Of a DNA stretch of 5,294 bases, positions 1-5,294 are shown one piece after another. Source of the stretch: an uncultured Pseudomonadota bacterium. Its GTDB lineage: Bacteria; Pseudomonadota; Gammaproteobacteria; Methylococcales; Methylomonadaceae. The notes beneath the pieces are model-generated. The model was given only the letters and a program-made list of their open reading frames with translations. It was not told where the DNA came from and ran no database searches. The stretch spans positions 1-5,294 of the forward strand of contig CAJBJW010000367.1 in NCBI GenBank assembly GCA_903953455.1, written 5' to 3'. The position numbers were made by a program, and so were the translations under genes. How positions within the stretch are numbered: position 1 is the stretch's first letter; each line of letters starts with the position of its first letter.

Positions 1-1
1 C

Positions 2-1090
2 CTTACTATTAAACTTAATTTGCCTTGGTGGATGGCTGTTATTCATGGAGGATTAGCAACACTTCTTATTTTGCCATTGATTGCTATTCATTTTTATAGT
101 AAATATGATTTCCCACTTTTAGAATCAAAAAAAACGACACAAGATGTTGATATACATGCAGTTATTGAACCAGTTACGAAAGAGGCTGATTCACTCTATG
201 GACGGTTAAAATCACAATTACAACGCACACGAAACGGTTTAGGCAGTATTTTATCCAAATCAACTAGTGAAAATTTATTAGCTGACATTGAAGCGAATTT
301 GTTGATGGCTGACGTTGGTGTTGAAGCAAGCGCGGCAATTATAACTCGTTTATCTGAGCAACTCAGTCGAGTTGAATTAAATGATCGTGATGTATTAGAA
401 CATGCTTTAAAAGAGGCTTTGATTGATATTTTAAAGCCGTGCGATATTAATCTTAGTATTCCAAAACAGGATAAGCCTTTCGTCATTTTAGTTGTTGGTG
501 TAAATGGTGCAGGTAAAACGACAACAATTGGTAAATTAGCCAATCGGTTAAAATTACAAGGGCATAGCGTCATGCTTGCGGCTGGTGATACCTTTAGAGC
601 CGCGGCTGTTGAACAGCTTCAAACATGGGGAGATCGCAATGAAATTCATGTGGTTGCGCAACATACGGGAGCAGACTCTGCCTCTGTCATTTTTGATGCA
701 ATTCAATCGGCACAAGCTAAAAATATTGATGTATTAATTGCAGATACAGCTGGTCGATTGCAAACCAAGTCCAATTTAATGGAAGAACTCAAAAAAGTAA
801 AACGTATCATGTCAAAACTCGATGATACCGCGCCACATGAGGTTTTATTAGTATTGGATGCGGGTACTGGACAGAATGCGATTTCTCAGGCCAAATTATT
901 CAATGAAGCGGTGACATTGACAGGGTTAACCTTAACAAAATTAGATGGTACTGCAAAAGGTGGTGTTATTTTTGCGCTAGCAAAACAATTTGGCATTCCG
1001 ATTCGTTTTATTGGGATTGGTGAAGGCATTGAAGATTTGCAAGATTTTGATGCTGAAAATTTCGTTAATGCTTTATTTATTAAAGACTAA
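2..1090 (+). CDS. ftsY: Signal recognition particle receptor FtsY (5' end open at window edge)
   Basis: FtsY is the SRP-receptor GTPase. It pairs with Ffh to bring ribosomes making membrane proteins to the inner-membrane translocon. Residues are numbered from the TTG at position 20. The SRP-type NG domain is complete: an amphipathic helix (SLYGRLKSQLQRTRNGL, 58-74) leads the N domain. The G domain has the P-loop GVNGAGKTTT (160-169), the insertion-box motif DTFRAAAVEQL (190-200), DTAGRLQTK (242-250), TKLDGTAKGG (306-315) and the closing GIGEGIEDL (332-340). Upstream of the NG domain there is a hydrophobic stretch of about 20 residues (around 6-26) and only a short linker, not the long acidic A domain of E. 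coli FtsY (497 aa). The start is not settled. The frame has no stop back to base 2, neither TTG 20 nor ATG 32 has a well-spaced ribosome binding site, and the true start may lie outside the window. It is the first gene of a run with ftsE and ftsX. Confidence 0.95.
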   Translation, partial: LTIKLNLPWWMAVIHGGLATLLILPLIAIHFYSKYDFPLLESKKTTQDVDIHAVIEPVTKEADSLYGRLKSQLQRTRNGLGSILSKSTSENLLADIEANLLMADVGVEASAAIITRLSEQLSRVELNDRDVLEHALKEALIDILKPCDINLSIPKQDKPFVILVVGVNGAGKTTTIGKLANRLKLQGHSVMLAAGDTFRAAAVEQLQTWGDRNEIHVVAQHTGADSASVIFDAIQSAQAKNIDVLIADTAGRLQTKSNLMEELKKVKRIMSKLDDTAPHEVLLVLDAGTGQNAISQAKLFNEAVTLTGLTLTKLDGTAKGGVIFALAKQFGIPIRFIGIGEGIEDLQDFDAENFVNALFIKD

Positions 1091-1095
1091 AAATT

Positions 1096-1758
1096 ATGTT
1101 GGAATTTGACAATGTAAGTATGCGTTACCAAGAAGTAGGCGATGTGCTTCGCAATGTGAGTTTCCGTTTAACAAAAGGTGAAATTGCTTTTTTAACGGGG
1201 CATTCTGGGGCGGGTAAGAGTACATTGTTTAAATTGATTGCCATGATTGAGCGGGGTAATCGTGGAAAAATTATGTTTAATAAAAGAGACTTAAGCCAAA
1301 TTCGATCAAGTCAAATACCCTATATACGTCGAGAAATGGGGTTAATTTTTCAGGATTACAAATTGCTTAATGATCGTACTGTATTTGATAATGTGGCGTT
1401 ACCTTTAGTTATTATGGGGTACAGCGCTAAAGAAATTAACGGCCTAGTTCGTGCGGCACTTAGCAAGGTGGGATTGCTTGGTAAGGAGAGAAAGCTTCCA
1501 TTGACATTATCTGGAGGTGAGCAGCAGCGTGTAGGTATTGCACGGGCGGTAGTGCATAAGCCTTTAATTATTTTAGCTGATGAGCCAACTGGAAATTTAG
1601 ATCCCGAATTATCTGCAGAAATTATGCACTTATTTGAACAGTTCCAAAATGTCGGTGTAACAGTATTGATTGCAACGCATGATATTTCACTCATTTCCAC
1701 GCTAAATCATCGGGTGTTGAGATTAGATCATGGCAATTTAGTGGCAAGTGTCAAATGA
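1096..1758 (+). CDS. ftsE: Cell division ATP-binding protein FtsE
   Basis: FtsE is the ATPase subunit of the FtsEX complex at the septum. It works on the cytoplasmic face, and its ATP cycle drives FtsX to switch on periplasmic amidase activators such as EnvC. The 220-aa product matches the family length (E. coli 222 aa). All ABC ATPase motifs are present: Walker A GHSGAGKS (35-42), Q-loop glutamine 86 in LIFQDYKLL, signature LSGGEQQRVGIARA (138-151), Walker B IILADEPTGNLD (158-169) with catalytic E163, and switch histidine 195 in ATHD. The segment NDRTVFDNVALPL (92-104) is typical of FtsE as opposed to other small ABC ATPases such as LolD. The ATG lies 5 bp after the ftsY stop with no purine-rich ribosome binding site, so translation is probably coupled to ftsY. 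The FtsE assignment is also supported by the neighbouring ftsX. Confidence 0.97.
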   Translation: MLEFDNVSMRYQEVGDVLRNVSFRLTKGEIAFLTGHSGAGKSTLFKLIAMIERGNRGKIMFNKRDLSQIRSSQIPYIRREMGLIFQDYKLLNDRTVFDNVALPLVIMGYSAKEINGLVRAALSKVGLLGKERKLPLTLSGGEQQRVGIARAVVHKPLIILADEPTGNLDPELSAEIMHLFEQFQNVGVTVLIATHDISLISTLNHRVLRLDHGNLVASVK

Positions 1759-1773
1759 GTAAAGTCATAAATT

Positions 1774-1786
1774 AAACGTACCGTTT
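1774..1786. repeat. Short perfect inverted repeat in the ftsE-ftsX spacer
   Basis: The sequence AAACG-TAC-CGTTT is a perfect 5-bp inverted repeat around a 3-bp centre, 15 bp after the ftsE stop. It could form a small weak hairpin in the mRNA or be a short protein-binding palindrome. It has only a three-T run and two G:C pairs per arm, so it is not a convincing terminator. A chance match is quite possible at this length. Confidence 0.3.
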
Positions 1787-1807
1787 CACATTCATCAAAT
1801 TTAGAAA

Positions 1808-1837
1808 ATGTCGTTCATTGAGTCAATAAAATTATGA
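1808..1837 (+). other. Possible 9-codon mini-ORF overlapping the ftsX start
   Basis: An ATG at 1808 opens a 9-residue frame (MSFIESIKL) whose TGA stop overlaps the ftsX ATG as ATGA (1834-1837). This arrangement would allow termination-reinitiation coupling into ftsX, which has no good ribosome binding site of its own. The mini-ORF also lacks a clear binding site, and a frame this short arises easily by chance. I list it as a structural observation, not a confident gene. Confidence 0.18.
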
Positions 1838-2853
1838 AGCATAAGAACAAGCACAAGCCTAGAAATAATCACAACAGTATCATCGAGGCGAAAAGAAACC
1901 CTAAACAAACCTCAAAAACGGGTGGCACGTTTGTCGATAAATTATATGCATATCGAGATCAGCATGCTCAGGCGTTATTTTCAAGTCTAGGTCGCCTTGT
2001 TGCATCGCGTCTAAATGCGCTTTTAACGGTTATTGTGTTGTCAATTTCCATTTCGCTGGCTTGTGGTTTTTATTTATTGATTATGAATACGAAGCAACTC
2101 ACCGTTGATCTCGAAAGCAGTAATCAGATTTCCCTCTTTTTACATGATGATGTTTCACTTGCGAGTGCAAATCGTTTAGCGAATGGCATTAAGCTTGACC
2201 CAAGTGTTCAAATGGTAAAAGTGATAACGAAAGAGCAAGCACTTAAAGAGTTTGAAGACTTCAGTGGGTTTGGTGATGCAGTTCGAGCATTAGAAAAAAA
2301 TCCATTGCCAATCGTACTGCAAGTGATACCCAAGAATTCGTTGGAAGAAGGGCAGAATGTTGAAACATTAGTGGAAAATTTTAAACAAGCCGCTGAAGTT
2401 GATTTTGCTCAATTGGATTTGCATTGGGTAAAACGGTTGCAGACAATGATCGAAGTATCTCAATGCGCCATGATTTTGATGGGAATTTTATTAAGTTTGG
2501 CCGTGTTAGTTATTACAGGGAATACGATTCGCTTGGAATTTCATACACGTCGAGATGAAATTATCATTGCAAAACTTGTTGGTGCTACGAATAGTTTTGT
2601 TCAACGCCCGTTTTTATATAGTGGTTTTTGGATTGGTTTTTTCTCAGGAATTAATGCTTGGTTTATCGTCACTCTTATGATGTTGATTCTAAAGCAGTCT
2701 GTTGAAAAACTATCTATGCTCTATAACAGCAGTTTCCATCTATTATTCATGGGTTTTTTTGAAACGCTAGCACTGATTTTTGTGTCATCTATGCTAGGCA
2801 TTGTGGGTTCTTGGGTTGTTGTGCAGATACAGCTGCAACAACTCAAGAGTTAA
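1834..2853 (+). CDS. ftsX: Cell division protein FtsX (ABC-type permease-like subunit)
   Basis: FtsX is the inner-membrane partner of FtsE and carries the signal from cytoplasmic ATP hydrolysis to periplasmic peptidoglycan hydrolase activators. The 339-aa product has the family layout. A polar, basic cytoplasmic tail (1-48) is followed by a first membrane segment (about 62-84) and a periplasmic domain (about 88-200, with the conserved-style ISLFLHDDVS near its start). Three more membrane segments follow (about 209-231, 258-284 and 303-331). Between segments two and three lies the cytoplasmic coupling stretch NTIRLEFHTRRDEIIIAKLVGAT (230-252; NTIRLEF and EIIIAKLVGA are the key parts), a hallmark of FtsX. 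ATG 1834 is the only good start because an in-frame TGA lies at 1819-1821. No purine-rich ribosome binding site precedes it. A 75-bp gap separates it from ftsE, whereas these two genes usually abut or overlap. Confidence 0.95.
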   Translation: MKHKNKHKPRNNHNSIIEAKRNPKQTSKTGGTFVDKLYAYRDQHAQALFSSLGRLVASRLNALLTVIVLSISISLACGFYLLIMNTKQLTVDLESSNQISLFLHDDVSLASANRLANGIKLDPSVQMVKVITKEQALKEFEDFSGFGDAVRALEKNPLPIVLQVIPKNSLEEGQNVETLVENFKQAAEVDFAQLDLHWVKRLQTMIEVSQCAMILMGILLSLAVLVITGNTIRLEFHTRRDEIIIAKLVGATNSFVQRPFLYSGFWIGFFSGINAWFIVTLMMLILKQSVEKLSMLYNSSFHLLFMGFFETLALIFVSSMLGIVGSWVVVQIQLQQLKS

Positions 2854-2857
2854 GTGC

Positions 2858-3703
2858 CTATTTTTCTGCTGCTAGTGTTTCAAAACGAAAGGTTCCTTGA
2901 TTGTTTTCGCCTAAAGAGTTTGCAAGCCATGGTAGCGTCGTTTTCATTGTTTGAGCCAAATTCCAAGGCGGATTGATAACAATCATACCGCTCGCTGTCA
3001 TTCCTCGCTTAGATCCATCTAAAACGGTTCCCAGTTCAAAGAGCTGTATATTGGATAGGCCAGTTTTTATCAATGCTTTTTCGAGAGCTTGATTACGTTC
3101 TCTATCAATGACGGGATACCAAAGTACATAAGTGCCTGTAGAAAATCGTTTGTGCATTTGCGTAAGCGTTTTGACTACTTGGTCATAATCACTTTTCATT
3201 TCGTAAGAAGGATCTATTAATACCATTCCTCGCCTCTCCACAGGAGGAAGCAGCCCAAAACTGTCTTTTAATCCGTCTGAATGATTAATTACTATACGTT
3301 TATCATGCTTCATATTGAGTTTTAATGCGGCTATTTCAGTCGAATGTAATTCAAATAGGTGCAGTTTGTCATGAGGGCGCAGAAGTTGTTTAATAAGTAA
3401 TGGTGAACCTGCATAACGCGTCAGTTGACCATTTGAATTAAAGCGTTTTTGCATGGAGACATAATTTGCAACTGAAACGGGTAAGTCGTCACGCTGCCAT
3501 AATTGGCTAATACCGCTATCAAATTCACGATTTTTTGAGGCGTAATCGCCGTCTAATTCGTATTTTCCACCGCCAGCGTGTGTATCAATAACGCAGAAAG
3601 GTTTTTCTTTTTGTGTTAAATAGGTAAGGATTTCAAGTAACACAATGTGTTTTAGCACATCCGCGAAATTTCCAGCATGAAAAGCGTGACGATAACTTAA
3701 CAT
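2858..3703 (-). CDS. rlmJ: 23S rRNA (adenine(2030)-N6)-methyltransferase RlmJ
   Basis: RlmJ (formerly YhiR) uses S-adenosylmethionine to methylate N6 of A2030 in 23S rRNA. The 281-aa product matches E. coli RlmJ in length (280 aa) and is collinear with it as I recall that sequence. The N-terminal signature MLSYRHAFHAGNFADVLKH contains Y4, H6 and K18, equivalent to residues implicated in catalysis or binding in E. coli. The SAM-binding motif is DTHAGGGKY (40-48). YAGSPLL (97-103) and FELH (117-120) are family landmarks. The catalytic motif IV is DPSYE (164-168), with D164 at the expected place; E. coli has DPPYE, so one proline is serine here. GMTASGM (234-240) and NPPW (244-247) near the end are also typical. 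The start lies 4 bp after the stop of the upstream secreted-protein gene without its own clear ribosome binding site, so the two are probably co-transcribed and translationally coupled. The gene converges on ftsX. Confidence 0.96.
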   Translation of the reverse strand: MLSYRHAFHAGNFADVLKHIVLLEILTYLTQKEKPFCVIDTHAGGGKYELDGDYASKNREFDSGISQLWQRDDLPVSVANYVSMQKRFNSNGQLTRYAGSPLLIKQLLRPHDKLHLFELHSTEIAALKLNMKHDKRIVINHSDGLKDSFGLLPPVERRGMVLIDPSYEMKSDYDQVVKTLTQMHKRFSTGTYVLWYPVIDRERNQALEKALIKTGLSNIQLFELGTVLDGSKRGMTASGMIVINPPWNLAQTMKTTLPWLANSLGENNQGTFRFETLAAEK

Positions 3704-3707
3704 AGCA

Positions 3708-4115
3708 TCATGGGGTAATGGTGACTAACCAACCCGCTTCAGCATTACACTTTTCATTTTTCGCAATAACCTTGATGTTGATTCGTGCGGTTGTATCACG
3801 TAATTCGAGTGGTAATTTACCTATGACGCGAAAGAAATCGCCTTTAGGTTCAATTATTAGCGGAACCACTTGTGATTTAATAGTGACTTCAATTTGCTCT
3901 GGTTTTTGTACATTAAAAGCTAAGAATGAAAATTCAGACTCGGGTGAAACCGTCGCTAAATGTTCAGGTTCAAATTTAGATAACTGGGCTTTTACGCAAG
4001 CCATACCGCTACTTGAGCCACTATTGCCAGTATGCATACTATGATCAATAGCATAACTGTTGGTTGCGACTAAAAGGGAGATCAGCCCGATTGCGTGCCA
4101 TTTTGATTTTTTCAT
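3708..4115 (-). CDS. Small secreted protein of unknown function
   Basis: This 135-aa product is not assigned to a family. It starts with a classical Sec signal peptide: basic MKKSK, a hydrophobic core GLISLLVA, and a likely signal peptidase I site after SYA (residue 22). The mature part is about 113 aa and probably periplasmic. Its first 16 residues are Ser/Gly-rich with His24, Met27, His28 and Met38, a composition seen in some copper-handling proteins, but that is only suggestive. Two cysteines (C40 and C123) near the ends of the mature chain could form one disulfide. The middle (about 60-120) alternates short hydrophobic stretches such as SFLAFNV, IEVTIK and INIKVIAK, consistent with a beta-sandwich domain. 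It has a strong ribosome binding site and sits 4 bp upstream of rlmJ, so it leads that short operon. A link to RlmJ function is not evident. Confidence 0.8.
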   Translation of the reverse strand: MKKSKWHAIGLISLLVATNSYAIDHSMHTGNSGSSSGMACVKAQLSKFEPEHLATVSPESEFSFLAFNVQKPEQIEVTIKSQVVPLIIEPKGDFFRVIGKLPLELRDTTARINIKVIAKNEKCNAEAGWLVTITP

Positions 4116-4120
4116 TTTTG

Positions 4121-4127
4121 CTTCCTT
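4121..4127 (-). promoter_or_regulatory. Ribosome binding site of the secreted-protein gene
   Basis: On the minus strand AAGGAAG lies 5 nt before the ATG at 4115, a good Shine-Dalgarno sequence at normal spacing. It fixes the start that gives a proper signal peptide. It is the only strong binding site at a start codon in the window. Confidence 0.75.
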
Positions 4128-4160
4128 ATTATTTTTATAGTAAAAAAGTGATTTGGAACC

Positions 4161-4177
4161 GAAATTCTAGGAAATTC
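4161..4177. repeat. Two direct GAAATTC copies 10 bp apart
   Basis: GAAATTC occurs at 4161-4167 and again at 4171-4177, a 10-bp period that places both copies on the same face of the DNA helix. The pair lies upstream of the secreted protein-rlmJ operon, just downstream of the possible -10 element. Such spacing is typical of tandem regulator half-sites, but the repeat is short and AT-rich and could be coincidence. Confidence 0.3.
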
Positions 4178-4184
4178 ACCCTTT

Positions 4185-4190
4185 AGTATA
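4185..4190 (-). promoter_or_regulatory. Possible -10 element for the secreted protein-rlmJ operon
   Basis: TATACT on the minus strand is a 5-of-6 match to the sigma-70 -10 consensus TATAAT. It would start transcription near 4178 and leave a leader of about 60 nt before the ATG at 4115. No good -35 hexamer is found 15-18 bp upstream, so the call is tentative. A promoter somewhere in the 123-bp region 4116-4238 is likely, because it separates murU from this operon. No rho-independent terminator for murU was seen there. Confidence 0.3.
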
Positions 4191-4238
4191 GAAGGAAATG
4201 TGAAATGACGCGAGTTTACAATACACTTCATGCCCTTA

Positions 4239-4907
4239 TTATTTGGAAAGAAGATGCTTTTCAAGGATTTCTAGTCGAGAAGGCGTTCCAATATCCATCC
4301 ATAACCCTTCAAAATATTCGCCTGTTACGAGACCTTTTAACATAGCCTCACGTAGGATAGGGGCCAGCTTTGTGCTGTTTTTAGGTGCTTGTTGAAATAA
4401 TTGTGGGGAATAAAGTCCAATCCCACTGAACGTTAAGCAATTACTTTCGTTTGAGCAGAGAGTGTTGTCAGGATTTAAATGAAAATCCCCTTGAGGATGA
4501 TGTGCAGGGTTAGCCACTAAGATTAGGTGCGCTAAATCAATTGATTTTTCATGTAAATGTTCAAATTGAAAATCGGTGGCAATATCTGCGTTGACGACTA
4601 AAAACGGTTTTTCGCCTAATAAAGGCAAAGCGTGAATGATTCCTCCTGCCGTTTCAAGTCCTTTTTCACCCTCAGGAGAATAGCAAATGGTTGCTCCAAA
4701 TTTTGATCCGTCTCCTAGAGTGTCTTCAATTTGTTTACCTAGGTAAGCGTGATTGATTACAATTTCGGTAATTTCCGCTGAGACTAAACGCTCAATAATT
4801 CGTTCAATTAGCGATTTTCCTGCTGCCAATAAAAGCGGTTTTGGCGTGTGTTGCGTGAGTGGCATCATTCGCTCACCACGCCCAGCAGCTAAAATCATGG
4901 CTCGCAT
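4239..4907 (-). CDS. murU: N-acetylmuramate alpha-1-phosphate uridylyltransferase MurU
   Basis: MurU joins UTP and MurNAc-1-phosphate to give UDP-MurNAc. It is the last step of the cell-wall recycling route that bypasses de novo synthesis and the fosfomycin target MurA. The 222-aa product has the length of Pseudomonas MurU and the sugar-nucleotidyltransferase fold. The activating loop is LAAGRGERM (6-14) followed by PLT and PKPLL (22-26, with K23). Other landmarks are INHAYLGKQIEDTLGDGS (51-68), YSPEGE (76-81), ETAGGI (85-90), the metal-binding NADI (106-109, D108), SGIGLYSP (161-168) and WMDIGTPSRL (203-212). The MurU-specific stretches argue against a glucose-1-phosphate thymidylyltransferase or a mannose-1-phosphate guanylyltransferase. 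The ATG at 4907 fits the family N-terminus (MRAMILAAG). It lies 6 bp after the chemoreceptor stop with no clear ribosome binding site, so it is probably read through from that gene. Its usual partner amgK is not adjacent. Confidence 0.92.
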   Translation of the reverse strand: MRAMILAAGRGERMMPLTQHTPKPLLLAAGKSLIERIIERLVSAEITEIVINHAYLGKQIEDTLGDGSKFGATICYSPEGEKGLETAGGIIHALPLLGEKPFLVVNADIATDFQFEHLHEKSIDLAHLILVANPAHHPQGDFHLNPDNTLCSNESNCLTFSGIGLYSPQLFQQAPKNSTKLAPILREAMLKGLVTGEYFEGLWMDIGTPSRLEILEKHLLSK

Positions 4908-4913
4908 AGAGAA

Positions 4914-5294
4914 TTAGTTAATCTTAAAGTAATCAACAGCGTTTGCGAGTGCAATTGCTTGATCTTTTAAGTTAATAGCTGTAGCGGCCGATTGTTTCAC
5001 TAATGTTGCGTTTTGCTGTGTCATTTCTTCCATTTCTAAAATAGCATTATTAGCTTGTCCGATGCCGGTACTTTGTTCATCCGAAGCAATGGAAATATCT
5101 GCAATCATTTGCGTCACAGTGCGAATAGAAGTAACGATTTCTTCCATGGTATGACCCGCATCAAGCACTAATTTACTGCCATCCTCAATTTTGTCAACGG
5201 AATCGTTAATTAATAATTTTATTTCACCTGCTGCTGTAGCGGCTCGTTGCGCTAAGCTACGTACTTCACTTGCCACCACCGCAAAGCCTCTGCC
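4914..5294 (-). CDS. Methyl-accepting chemotaxis protein, C-terminal part (cut by window edge)
   Basis: These 126 residues are the C-terminal half of the cytoplasmic signalling domain of a chemoreceptor. It begins just after the hairpin tip that contacts CheA and CheW. The first residues GRGFAVVASEVRSLAQRAA are the conserved start of the descending helix. The rest is coiled-coil heptads with the methylation-helix-type stretch around ATMEE...EMEEMTQQNATLV. The chain ends in a short tail, DYFKIN, with no NWETF-like pentapeptide for CheR/CheB tethering. The frame is open to the right edge, so the N-terminal sensor, membrane segments and ligand cannot be judged. The stop lies 6 bp before murU on the same strand, with no room for a terminator. 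Confidence 0.95.
   Translation of the reverse strand, partial: GRGFAVVASEVRSLAQRAATAAGEIKLLINDSVDKIEDGSKLVLDAGHTMEEIVTSIRTVTQMIADISIASDEQSTGIGQANNAILEMEEMTQQNATLVKQSAATAINLKDQAIALANAVDYFKIN

Noticed and set aside
47..51. GGAGG near the left edge as a ribosome binding site for a shorter FtsY.
   Set aside because: No ATG, GTG or TTG in the ftsY frame lies 5-10 bp downstream; the nearest, TTG 71, is about 19 bp away, and the motif encodes two glycines in the open frame.
196..573. A 125-codon minus-strand open frame within ftsY.
   Set aside because: It lies entirely opposite the conserved FtsY NG domain and its translation resembles no family; it is a shadow frame.
1356..1700. A 114-codon minus-strand open frame within ftsE.
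   Set aside because: It is antisense to the ABC signature and Walker B region of FtsE, has no start context and no recognisable domain.
2840..2866. A possible bidirectional terminator (AACTC-AA-GAGTT followed after a gap by five Ts).
   Set aside because: The loop would be only 2 nt, or the stem only 4 bp, and the T-run is separated from the stem by 9 nt, so it does not fit a rho-independent terminator.
3718..4044. A 108-codon + strand open frame opposite the secreted-protein gene.
   Set aside because: The minus-strand gene has a signal peptide, a strong ribosome binding site and operon spacing; the plus frame has none of these.
4134..4139. TATAAA on the minus strand as the -10 element of the secreted-protein gene.
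   Set aside because: Transcription would begin at the ribosome binding site itself, leaving it out of the mRNA or at its very end.
4205..4345. A 46-codon + strand frame with an AAGGA sequence 8 bp before its ATG, running antisense into the 3' end of murU.
   Set aside because: Most of it overlaps the well-supported murU on the other strand, there is no plausible promoter, and the peptide has no recognisable features. The purine run is probably chance.

Overview
This is an ordinary chromosomal stretch from an AT-rich Gram-negative proteobacterium (about 40% G+C, estimated by eye). Three things point to a betaproteobacterium, although a gammaproteobacterium cannot be excluded: the ftsY-ftsE-ftsX order, a MurU-type peptidoglycan-recycling enzyme, and the style of the chemoreceptor C-terminus (EMTQQNATLV, ending in a short tail with no CheR tether). 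I cannot name a genus.

Left half, + strand: the 3' part or near-complete ftsY (SRP receptor GTPase), then ftsE 5 bp later (divisome ABC ATPase), then a 75-bp spacer and ftsX (its membrane partner). FtsY delivers SRP-ribosome complexes to the inner membrane. FtsE and FtsX together form the complex that transmits cytoplasmic ATP hydrolysis to periplasmic peptidoglycan amidase activators at the septum. The FtsY frame is open to the left edge and carries a hydrophobic, membrane-spanning-like N-terminus in place of the usual long acidic A domain.

Right half, - strand, read from right to left: the C-terminal part of a methyl-accepting chemotaxis protein cut by the right edge, then murU (MurNAc-1-phosphate uridylyltransferase) 6 bp later. 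A 123-bp intergenic region follows, then a small secreted protein of unknown function and, 4 bp later, rlmJ (23S rRNA m6A2030 methyltransferase). rlmJ converges on ftsX with only 4 bp between the stop codons and no recognisable terminator.

No RNA genes, mobile elements, CRISPR arrays or phage features were seen. The points most worth checking are the membrane-anchored look of FtsY, the unusual ftsE-ftsX spacer with a mini-ORF ending on the ftsX start, the placement of murU behind a chemoreceptor instead of amgK, and the unknown secreted protein coupled to rlmJ. None of these amounts to a clearly new system.
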